Shown here piece after piece: positions 1 to 9,300 of a stretch of 17,324 nt of DNA. The DNA lies in the NCBI GenBank assembly GCA_001430745.1, contig KQ481955.1, positions 304,679 through 322,002 of the forward strand, written 5' to 3'. Made by a program: the position numbers and the translations under genes. The notes beneath the pieces were generated by a model. It was not told the DNA's origin. It did no database searches and was given only the letters and a program-made list of their open reading frames with translations. The DNA comes from Auxenochlorella pyrenoidosa (Eukaryota; Chlorophyta; Trebouxiophyceae; Chlorellales; Chlorellaceae). How positions within the stretch are numbered: the stretch's first letter is position 1; each line of letters begins with the position of its first letter.

Positions 1-3000
1 CGGCAGGCAATTGCGTGTTTGTGGAAGCATTCATGTCCTCAGTTCAGGATCCTGGGCAGGCCTGAGCGGAGCGGAAAGCGGCAGGCAGGCAGGAGGGAGA
101 AGGGGCGGCAGGGCGCTGGAAACAAAGTCGGCGCCTAGGCCCCTGGCAGCGCGGCAAGGAGGCAAGGGCACGTGCCAGGGGAAGATGCGAGGCAGGCGTG
201 CCCAGCGCACCAGCCCACGCCGCCCCTCACCGTCATCTGAGGAGTCGTCCTCGCTGCTGCTGCCCTCCTCGCTGCTGCTCTCCTCATCAGAGCTCTCCTC
301 CTCGCTGCTCTCCTCCTCCTCCTCGGATCCCTCTGCCTCAACTGCTGCCTTGGCTGCTGCCAGCTCAGCATCCGCTGCCTTCACTGCCGCATCTGCCTTG
401 GCCTTGGCGGCTGATGCAGCCGCCTTGGCCTTGCCGTTGGCAGCCGGCGCCGGCGCCGGCTCCTCCTCCTCCTCCTCGCCAGCTTGCGCCTGCTGTCCCG
501 GCAGCTTGATCTGGTCAACATCCATCGCCTCCCAGTCGTCCGCGGCATCCTCCCAGCTATCCACTGGCTCCTCCGCAGCCGCCTCCGCGGCGGGCGCCGC
601 TTCAGCCGGCGCCGGCGCCGCCTCTGCCTCCATGGGTGCTGGCTCCTCGGCGGCGGCTGCTGCTGGCGACGCTGCCGCGGCCTCTTGCTGCTCAGCCGCG
701 GGCTGCTCGGCCTCTGCTGCTGCCGCCGCCTCATCCTGCTGCGGCTTCTTCTTCTGCGGCTTCTTCTTGCTGCTGTACACGGGCTTCTTCTTGGGCACTG
801 CGTGGAAGGACAAGGAAGCGGGGAAGAAGGAAATATGAATAGAAGAAGGAAAAAGGCTTCTTCTTGGGCACTGCATGGGAAGAGGCAGGGGCCGGGCCCA
901 GGTGACCCTCGAGTTTGCAACCAGCCTGCACACGACCTTGGCTGGAAGGAACACCGCCACCCAGACTCCTTCCAACTGGACGCCGGCTCTGCAGGCCGCC
1001 CAGACAGGCCAGCGTGCAGGCAGTTCGTGCGAAGGAGCAAGGGAGGTCGGGGCGCATGCGGGCGGCGGCAGGCTGCGGGCTCACGCTCGTCCGGGTTGAT
1101 GCCGGCCTGCTGCAGGAAGAGCGCCGCCGCGCGCGCCCGCCGCTCCGCCTCCTCCTTAGCCTTGCCGCTCAGCAGCTTGCCCTCGCGCTTCAGCTGCTCG
1201 CGGCGCTCCGCCTTCTCCCGCTTCCTGCAGGGGGGGGGCGGGGACCGGGCGATGGTCACAGCAAGCTGGGGTCATGATCGCAGCGGGTTGGTGGCCTGCC
1301 TGGTGCCGCCTGCAGCGCCCGCCCACGCCCTGCCGGCCGCTCCATGGGCTGTTCGCCGGACAGGGAGTGCCAAACGAAGGGCCCCGCCCCCGCAGCCAGC
1401 CTCACTTGCGCTCCGCCTCCTCCTTCTTGCGCTGCTCCTCCTCAAGCCGCAGCCGCTCCTCCTCCTCCTCCTGCGCACCGGGGGGAAGCACGGCGACAGG
1501 AGTGAGACGTGGCAAGACAGCATAGCACCGCCGCGCAAGGCGCCAGACGTACAGCAGCTCTGCGCCCCCGCGCCCGCCGCTTGAGGGCGCACTGGAACTC
1601 GCTGGACAAACAGAATGGCGCAGGGCGCTGCAGACCAACAACAAATTGCATCACCGCCGGCCCCAGCACCCCACCTTGCGCCGCTGCTCCTCGGCCAGCC
1701 GCTCCGCCTCCTCCTGCGCCCGCCGCTGCGCCTCAATCGCCTCCTGCATGCGCCGCACAGCCGCCGACACCTTGGGGCCCTTCTTGCCCTTGCCGCCGGC
1801 CGCGGGCGCCTCTGCCGCTGCACAGGCGAGGGCACGAACAGGCACACGCGTGGGAAGGCAGGCGAGGCTTGCAACCAGCGGGGGCAGGGCGGCCAGGCAG
1901 CGGCGCAGGCAGGCAGCGAGGAAGGTTCTGCCCGCAGGTGCTAGCAGGGGTGCTGTACACACCAGTGGCGGGCCCGCCCGCCCCACCCCCCCAAAAGGCT
2001 GAGATGCTCGTCTAGTCTCACCCTCCTCGCCCTCGCCCTCGCCCGCTGCCGCCGCCTTCTTCGCCTTCTCCTTGGCCTTCTTCTTGGCCTTCTTCTTGGC
2101 CGCCGCCGACATTTCCTTGTCGCCGCCCTCCTCGCCGCCCTCCCCCTCCTCATCCTCTGGGCTATCGGGCCGCTCCTGCTGCTGCTGCTCCGCCGTGGGC
2201 GCCGCGGGCGCCGCCGCCGCCGCCTGCTGCTGCTCCTCTGGCTTTGCCCCCAGCTCAGCCAGGATGCTGTCAAAGTCCTGCAGGGGTGTGGGGGGGTGCC
2301 TGGTCAGCACAGGGCCGTGCAAGACTTGGCGCCAACCCGCGACACACTGGAACGGGGGGCCAGGCGGGTGACGGTGGTGGGGTGCGCTGATCTGGCGGAC
2401 CGAGCCCCAGCGATCGCTGCGTCCACCCGCCCCCCGCCCACCTCATCCTCGTCCTTGGCGGCGCCGCCCTTGCCCTTCTTCTTCTTCTTGTCCTTCTTGC
2501 CGCCGGATGCTGGGGCCGCCTCGGCGGCGGGCGCGGCGGGCGCAGCGGGCGCAGCGGGCTTGCCGCCGTCCAGCTCAGCCAGCAGGGCATCCAGGTCCTC
2601 CTCCTCCTCCTTGGCCGCCGCCTTGCCCTTCTTCTTGTCCTTCTTCTTGTCCTTCTTGCCTGCTGCGCGGACGGGAGGGGCAGGCAGCCAGGCGGGTCGC
2701 GATTTGAAAGGCCTGGGCGCCGCGCCGCTCTGGCGGGGTGCATGCAGGTTGAGGAGTGCCGCTGCTGCAATGCGGCGCCCTCGGGCCTGCCACACTATTG
2801 CCATCCAGAACACCTCCCTCGGCAGCACTCGGACCTCCTCGATCGCGCACCCAGCGGGACCGCTGTCTCAGCGCAGCACCCGCCCACCTGTGGGTGCGGG
2901 GGCAGCCTCGCCCGCCTCGGCCGCCTCCTCATCTGCCGCCAGCAGCGCCGCCACGTCAATGTCGGCATACGCCTTCTTGCCCTTCTTCTTCTCCTTCTCC

Positions 3001-6000
3001 TTCTTGGCGGGCTTCTCCTCCTCCTCCTCCTCCTCCTCTGCCTCGCCTGTAGGCGACAGTGGGGCGCAAGCAGCAGCGCTGCAACCTGAGTACGCTGGCA
3101 AGGCAGCATGCACGCAGCAGCTCGTGCCAGCTAATGGTGGCGGCGCCACGTTCACATCATGCCAGACGCAGCCAGAGACTGCCTCTGCCTGCCACCCTGG
3201 GAGGGCAATATGCACCTAGTGAAATGCATGCTGGCCGCCTCGCCAAGCGTCATTCGCCGGCACACCTCCCACCCATGCACAGCGCCTCCCATGATCTGCC
3301 CAACAACGCGCCGACGCGGTGCTGCATGGCGCACGCCCCAGCAGCCAACGGCCAGCCCCCGCCAGAGGCTCACCCTCGTCGCCGCCCAGCAGCGCAAAGA
3401 GGCTGTCGGCCTCGGCCACCTTCTTCTTCTTCTCCTTCTTCTTGTCCTTCTTGCCCTTGGCGGGGGCTGGCTCCTGCTCCTGCTCCTCCTCCTCCTCGGC
3501 CTCCTCGCCGCCCTCCTCCACAGACAGCGCTGCGGCAGGTGCAGGGAGGAGGGGAGGCGTGGCAGGGTGAGCAGGTGGCAGCGCGGGGGTGCGAGCGGGG
3601 AGCAGCAGGGGGGCCTTGCAGGGATGCAGGCAAAGCCACGGATCGGGCCAAGCCAGATGCGCTCCAGGCGCATGCTCAACGGCCGGTCCCACTGCAAAGC
3701 TGGGCTGGTACACTGCCCAGCCTGCTCCGCCGCGCTACGGCCTGCGGCATTAACGGCTGAACCCCCGCTATCGGCAACCCGCTTGCACAGACCACATTGC
3801 TGTCCTCAGCTCCCCAGCCTCCCCCTTACCCGCAAAAGCAGAGGCCACATCCTCGCCCTTCTTCTTCTTCTTGTCCTTCTTCCCCTTGGTGGGCGCGGGA
3901 GCCTCCTCCTCCTCAGCCTCAGCCTGGCCATCTGCGCCACCCTCATCGCCCAGCAGCGCAAAATGGCTGTCAGTGTCGGCCGCCTTTTTCTTCTTCTCCT
4001 TCTTCTTCTCCTTCTTGCTGGCCGACACGCCGTAGATGGCCCCCTGCGGCGGCGCAAGAGAGGCAGAATGCAGGTGAGATCTCTAGTTCAGGTGCCAGTG
4101 CAGCACGCTGACGAGACGCCACAGCCCAGGCAGGCAGGCCTCGGTTGGCAGGGCTTGTCAGTGGGGAGATGAGCGCTGTGCAGCAGCTCCACGCAGGATG
4201 CCCCGTCATGGTGCTGCCAGCAACCCAACGCCTGCATCCGCACGCAGGGCGCCATCAACCTCCTGGGCCAGGCCCCTCCCAGTGCGGGCTTGGCACCCCT
4301 GCGGCGCACCTCTGGCGGCTCATCCGGGCACTCCTCTCCAACCTCCGCATCGTCCGGCATGACCACCAGCACACCATCTGCAAAAACAAGGGGCGCAGCA
4401 TGGATCGAGCTGAGCGCTGGGCCCTGGCAGCCTCTACAGCAGCCGCGTCGCGCGGCGGCACGCCAGCAGGGCTGTTCAGCAGCGTCAGGGCCCCAGCAGG
4501 TGCATGCCGACAGCCTCTGCTGCCGCTGCTCCTGCACGTGCCTGCGACCCCGGCGCAGGAACCCAACACCCCCGCTCCAGCACTCACCCGGCTCTGCCAC
4601 CCAGCCGCACTCGTGTGCGCTGCACAGCATGCCGAAGCTCTCCACGCCGCGCAGCACCGCCTGCTCGATCTTCATGCAACTGCGGGTGGTGCAGCCCACC
4701 GGCTGCGGCACACAAGGGAACACCGCATCAGGAGCGTGTATTGGGCCCCCCAAAAGACAGACAGCAGGCAGTTCCACACTGCAGGCTGGCCGCGAGTGGC
4801 GTCCGCGGCCCGGTGACCGCCGCACAACACCGCACTCACCGCAAACACCACCTTCATGCCTTCCTCCACATTCTGGGCGTTGGTGACAACCTTGACGGTG
4901 GCGGCGCCGCCGGCGTCAACCTAGGAGGGGAGTCGAGGGTCCGGAGCGGCGGCGCATGTGGCATGAGCCCAGCAGCAATCCTTGGAAACCCCTGGCAGGG
5001 TGGGTTGCTGGGCGCTGGGCTTTGGACGACCCCAGGCTGGCCTCGCAGGCTTGGCAGCGCCTCATGAGGGTGGTGCCTGGCTGCCCAGGAGAGCGCCGCG
5101 TTGACTGCCACATGGTGAGAGGCCACCTGGCCCTGGCCTGGGCATCAAGCTGCCGCACTGAAGCGTCCTGGCTGGCCCTGCTGGCAGCACCCATTGGCGG
5201 CGCCCACCTGGCACACGCGCAGGCGGTCGGCCTTGGGGTGGGGCGCCACACTCAGGATCTCGGCAACGCACATCACCGGCTGCGGGCAGCAGGGCTGGCG
5301 GGGTATCAGATCAGAGCCCCGCTGCAGCAGGGCATGCAGCAGCTGGAGGCGGCGGGCCGACAGCCTGGCCGGAAGGCAGGCAGGCACAAACACATTGGGC
5401 TGCTCACTGGCGCGCGGAGGCTGCCGCATTCCTGTTCCGGGGTGGCTCCGCTGATTTGGTCCTGCACATCCACACCGCCCCTCTGCTCACCGTGCGTGCA
5501 GCGGGTGCCTCTTCCTCCTCCTCCTCGTCCTCCTCCTGCTCCGCCTCGCTGCCATCACCGTTGAGCAGCGCAAACACGCTGCCGCCTGCGGGCGCGCCGC
5601 CCTTCTTCTTTTTGCCGCCCTTCTGCTTGGTCTGGTTCAAAGGCGCCTCCTCCTCCTCCTCTTCCTCCTCCTCTTCTGCGGCCGGTGGCAGCCCCAGCTG
5701 TGGCTCATCCTCGTCGCTGTCAAAGGCCGCCGCCTTCTTGCCTCCCTTCTTCTCCTTCTTCTTCTTCTCCTTCTTGGGCTTGGCTGCATGGATTGAGCCA
5801 GAGCCAGAGCGTGGGTCGCCAGGTTGGGCTTGGCAGGCAGCACTGGCGGCAGCGGCTTGGGTGAGGCGGGTGAGGGCAGGGAGCGACTGCACGAGCTGCA
5901 GGCTCCGTTGAAGCAGGCTTTGTGTACCCAACGCTTGTCGAAGGTTCCGAAAGCACCAAGGAGCGTCATGCAGACGAGGTCAGGGACCCAGCCAATACCT

Positions 6001-6110
6001 GCAGGCGCCTCAGCCTCCTCCTCCGTCTCCTTTACATCCCCATTGGGGTCCGCTGGCATCTCAGCAAGCCAGTCGTCGTCATCGAGCTGCTTCCGCCCCT
6101 TCTTCCCCAT
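1..6110 (-). CDS. eIF5B: eIF5B (translation initiation factor), N-terminal part, with an inserted tRNA-binding domain; 3' partial
   Basis: eIF5B is the cytosolic GTPase that joins the 60S subunit to the initiation complex with Met-tRNAi. Exons read by eye: 6110-5999, 5783-5491, 5279-5208, 4920-4840, 4702-4588, 4377-4310, 4043-3830, 3529-3374, 3046-2888, 2659-2442, 2277-2022, 1817-1675, 1470-1406, 1224-1085, 797-231. They give 2659 nt (886 codons) in one open frame. Family evidence: start MGKKGRKQLDDDDWLAEM; Lys-rich and acidic tail; a KKGPKVSAAVRRMQEAIEA helix at about 590-610; Glu/Arg coiled coil to about 690 with GKLLSGKAKEEA; PKKKPVYSSKKKPQKKK near 700; DDWEAM near 770; and a Ser/Glu/Asp tail. 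These match the order in animal and plant eIF5B just before the G domain. The GTPase and C-terminal domains lie beyond base 1, and bases 1-228 read as intron. The tail is longer than in human eIF5B because of repeats and an inserted tRNA-binding domain (residues 136-247). The acceptors of exons 10 and 12 have alternatives that shift the join by 3 or 6 nt. Confidence 0.92.
782..874 (-). repeat. Duplicated 3' splice acceptor before eIF5B exon 15
   Basis: A 20-nt identical stretch occurs at 782-801 and again at 855-874, 73 nt apart. It contains the polypurine (plus-strand polypyrimidine) start of exon 15 and its CAG acceptor. The copy at 797 keeps the frame, giving Leu-Pro-Lys-Lys-Lys-Pro-Val-Tyr. 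The upstream copy would start an exon at 870, and 73 nt is not a multiple of three, so its use would shift the frame. The spacer between the copies is pyrimidine-rich on the coding strand and may serve as the polypyrimidine tract of the functional site. Confidence 0.8.
2442..4043 (-). repeat. Exon-sized repeated units in the eIF5B tail (Lys run, hydrophobic FALLG/LLAEL motif, acidic run)
   Basis: Exons 7, 8, 9 and 10 each contain a Lys-rich run (such as KKEKKKEKKKK, KKDKKKEKKKK, KKEKEKKKGKK, KKDKKKDKKKGK) followed by a short hydrophobic motif preceded by Asp: DSHFALLGDEG, DSLFALLGGDEG, DIDVAALLAADEE, DLDALLAELDGG. Related motifs sit in exon 2 (SVFALLNGDG) and exon 11 (DFDSILAELGAKPEE). The introns between exons 7-8, 8-9 and 9-10 are all phase 1, so exons 8 and 9 are symmetric 1-1 units of nearly equal size (156 and 159 nt). 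This pattern suggests tandem exon duplication. The role of the motifs is unknown; similar short DxDxLLxxL motifs occur in other eIF5B tails. Confidence 0.65.
4310..5279 (-). other. PheT/YtpR-type tRNA-binding OB-fold domain encoded inside eIF5B (exons 3-6)
   Basis: Four exons (5279-5208, 4920-4840, 4702-4588, 4377-4310) encode about 112 residues. They read as a complete tRNA-binding domain of the class found at the N-terminus of bacterial PheRS beta and in free-standing YtpR, related to the EMAP II/Arc1 fold. Motifs in order: VAEILSVAPHPKADRLRVCQ (the HPxADxLxV signature of strands 1-2), VVTNAQNVEEGMKVVFA (strand 3), KIEQAVLRGVESFGMLCSA (the LRGVxSxGMLCS signature), and GVLVVMPDDAEVGEE (the closing strand). 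No start or stop codon breaks it from the eIF5B exons on either side. It joins exon 2 after codon 135 and exon 7 at codon 248 in phase 0. The family binds the tRNA elbow or acts as a general tRNA chaperone. A role in holding initiator tRNA for eIF5B is inference. A separate nested gene is unlikely because no initiator Met or stop fits. Confidence 0.88.
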
Positions 6111-6305
6111 GGTTGAGGCGACGTCCGCCTGCTAGCGGGCAGGCCTTTCTCCAATTGATCGACGCAACAAAGTGACGGCGCGTGTATATGTTTGCTGCAC
6201 TCCAAGCGCCTGTCGCTGAAATTGCTGAGCTGGCGAAATTTCCAGCTGGGGCTCCTCCTTCTCTCCTGCCAAGCAACTTGTGCAGAACTGACTCGCATGT
6301 GATCG
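6111..6305. promoter_or_regulatory. Divergent promoter region between eIF5B and RMI1
   Basis: Only 195 bp separate the two start codons, so promoters and 5' UTRs of both genes must share this space. Visible elements: a CCAAT box on the plus strand near 6152-6156, a TATAT run near 6184-6188, and an imperfect palindrome with arms AGCTGG (6228-6233) and CCAGCT (6242-6247) around GCGAAATTT. Read on the other strand that core, AAATTTCGCC, resembles an E2F site, but the match is not exact. Which element drives which gene cannot be told from sequence. Confidence 0.6.
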
Positions 6306-9300
6306 ATGAACGAAGCAGAGGACCTGCTGCGCGCAGCGGTCTCCCCAGCCTACTGGGCCGCCTGCACGGCGCACCTGGCCGCGGCGGGAGGCGGCACAGC
6401 GAGTCAGCCCACCCAACGGGCTCGATTGGCGCTGCAACAGCTACTGCAAGCTGATTTGAACAAGTGTGGAGCCCCCAGGCTACCGCAAGGCGTGCAGGTG
6501 CGTTGGACGGGCTCATTTTCGTGAGTGGCTTCATTTACAATGGTGCACGCCTTTTGCCCTCGCCGCTGCCACCACCGCCGCTGCCGCTGCCACTGCCGCT
6601 TCCGCCTGCCTGCAGGGCCTGCACAATACCACGCTGCGCGGCAAGTTCCTGCTGCAAGCTGACGAGGTGTTGAATATCGGGGCAGCCGTGCGGGAGCGGT
6701 ACAGCGGCCATGATGGCAACGGACGCTGTCTCAAGCTGCTGCTCTCTGATGGTGGGTGCTGGGCGCCGTGCAGATGGCAGAGCTCTCTGGCCTTCCACTG
6801 TCCATTCCGGGCAGGTGGCTTGCAATTAGAATCACGAGCTGCCTGCAGATGCCCCAGTGCGCCCATGGTACCCTTCTTGCAGGCGTGCAGCAGGTGGCAG
6901 CGCTCGAGTATCGCCCCATCCCGGCGCTGCGCTCAACGACCCCGGCTGGCACCAAGCTGCTCCTCTGGGACGTGCCAGTGCGGCGCGGCATGCTTCTGCT
7001 GACGCAACAGAACTGCAGCGTGCTGGGTGGCAGCGTGCCGGCGCTGGAGGCGGCGCGCCAGCGCATGCTGGCTCACTGGGCGCAGCCGGCAGGTGCACAA
7101 TAATCTCCGCCGGTGTGCCTCGCGTGTCATTGGGGCTGAGCACACTCAGACCTTGACTGCAAGCAGGCTGCTCTAAGACAGATTCAAAGCACAGCATGGT
7201 GCCACAACTGTTCTGGCGGCTGCATCTGAATGCAACGCTCTTCAATGCTTCCCTCCTCTTCGCAGTCGGGCGACGGGGGCCACCGCCAAGCATTCAGCAG
7301 GCAACTGCCGAGGCCACAAAGGCAGCATGGGCCAACACGCCTGTTGGTGGCGGCGGGCCGCCACGGCCGCCACAGCACCAGTTGGTTCAGCCGCCTGCGC
7401 CACAGCAGCAGCAGGCCAGGGGGCCCGGGCCCTCCCAGCAATCCACCCAGCTGCTGTCACAACAGCAGCAACGGCAGCAGCTAGCTGGCGGGCCTCGAGC
7501 CGGGGGCGTGCAGCCGCGCCCGCAGGCCTCCATGCAGCCTCAGCAGCAGCAGCAGCAGCAGCAGATTGGCAGTGGCAGGTCCCCAACTCTGCATGGCCCC
7601 CTCCAGGAGCTGAATGGCGCCCCATCTGGCGGAGCTTCCATGTGCGCTGCATTCGACCCTGCATTCCTGACATTGATCGCGCTTTCGTTTCGGACTGCAT
7701 GAGCATACTGGCTGTGCTGCTCTGCTGCAGGTCGGTATGACACCTTTGCCGCTCTCATGATGCCTGTGCTGCAGGCGCAGCCGACTGGCGCTGCCCAAGC
7801 ATGCACCTGCAGCAGGGGCGCAGCCACCGCCGCAGCAGCAAGTGCAGTTGCTGCAGCCACCCGATGCGCCGCCCGCTGCTGCACCAGCGCCAGCTGACTT
7901 CAGTTTTGTGCAGCCGCCGCAGCGGCAGCCCGGCGCGCCGCCGCATGCGCCTCAGCGCATGCAGGCGCATGTGCAGCCCCAGCTGCTCAGGCGCCTGCGA
8001 GAATCAGCGGCAGCAGGGGCAGCCGGCGGAGGGCTGGCGGCAGGAACAGACGATGACCCCATCTGCCTGGACAGTGATGACCGGAGGCCAGGCTGTGGTC
8101 AGCAGGCCGCCCAGCCACGTGGCGACGTGATGGCGGTGGGGCAAGCAGCCGGAGCGGGTGCAGAAGCAGATGCAGACCTGCCGCCTGCAGCAGATGGTGA
8201 TGTGGAGATGGCGGATGGCGAGCAGCTGGCAGACGGCGGCGGCTGGCAGGGAGGAGATGAAGGTGTGCCCTTGGCTGCCGCATGCTCATGCTGTGGCGGC
8301 GCCCGATTTGCAGCTTGGGTGGCTAACGCACTGCCGCGTGCCGACTCTCCGCTTTGCTACAGCAACCACTGCTGGGTGCTCAACGTCAGCTGTTGACTGC
8401 ATAGCCTTCCCCCCTTGAACGCAGGCTGGGACGACCAGCCGGCTGGTGGGCATGTCGACCCCTGGGAGCAGGGCTACGACGAGACGCTGCAGCTTGCCGA
8501 TGGAGGCGCTGGATGGCAGGACGACACTGGCGGGGGGTGGGCGGATGGCGGCGGTGGTGACGGCGGGCTGGCGGCAGGCGAGGGCGAGCCGATGCTGGGT
8601 GCAGGGGAGCCCATGGAGCTGCAGCGGCAGCATGGGGAGGCAGGGCCAGGCGTCGCGGCAACTGGCACCGCAGCAGCGGCAGCCACTGCTGAAGGTGGCA
8701 GCGATGACGGCTGGGACGATGACGAGGAGGCAGAACAGCAGCAGCAGCAGCAGCGGGGCCCAGCAGGCGATGCAGCAGGACTGCCGACTGTTCAGGCTTC
8801 GCCCCCGGCAGCAACGCAGCAGCACGGCCTGGGCCGCAGCATTAGCGGGGCAGCCCGCCAGTTGCTTCGCCAGCAAGGCGAGTCCTCCGAGGGCTCGTCG
8901 CAGCCCAGACCGTCTGGCCACCAGCTAGCCGACAGGAAGCAGCCGCATCAGTGCCCAGCGGCAAGAGGGGCAGCTGCAGATGACGCAGCCAGCGCCAAGA
9001 GCACGACCATGGGCCTGCAGGTGCTGGTTGCAGCGCCGCGGACAGTCACCAAGCCTGCAGCCGCAGGCCCTGCCCCTCAGCAAGGCAGCGGGCCCGCTGG
9101 CCCGGGCCTGCCTGGGGTGCCCGAGCTGGAGCCGCTGGATCCTGAGCTGCTGGAGGCGGCACCCACGCTTGCAGAGGTGCTGCTGGCCAGGCCCGCAGAG
9201 GAGCCAGCGCCGCCGGCGCGGCGCAGACCTGCTGCGGCAGCGGCAGCAGCGGCAGGACCAGCAGCAGTAGGGGGGGCGGCTCTGCCAGCGATGGCAGCGT

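Noticed and set aside
11..838. A long plus-strand frame rich in Ser and Ala opposite eIF5B exon 15
   Set aside because: It is the antisense shadow of Glu/Asp/Ser/Ala codon repeats, starts at TTG, and has no domain similarity or splice support.
1225..1245. G-rich run that might form a quadruplex
   Set aside because: On the coding strand it is the C-rich polypyrimidine tract before the exon 14 acceptor, which explains its composition.
4310..5279. A separate nested gene for a free-standing tRNA-binding protein
   Set aside because: No initiator Met or stop brackets the exons, and phases join perfectly to eIF5B exons on both sides.
6541..6612. GCC/GCT-rich repeat as a coding polyAla stretch of RMI1
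   Set aside because: It lies between a good donor (6498) and a good acceptor (6614-6615) and acts as the polypyrimidine region of intron 1.
8286..8921. Cys/Leu-rich minus-strand frame opposite RMI1 exon 6
   Set aside because: It is the complement of Gln, Ala and Gly codon repeats in RMI1, with no family motif.
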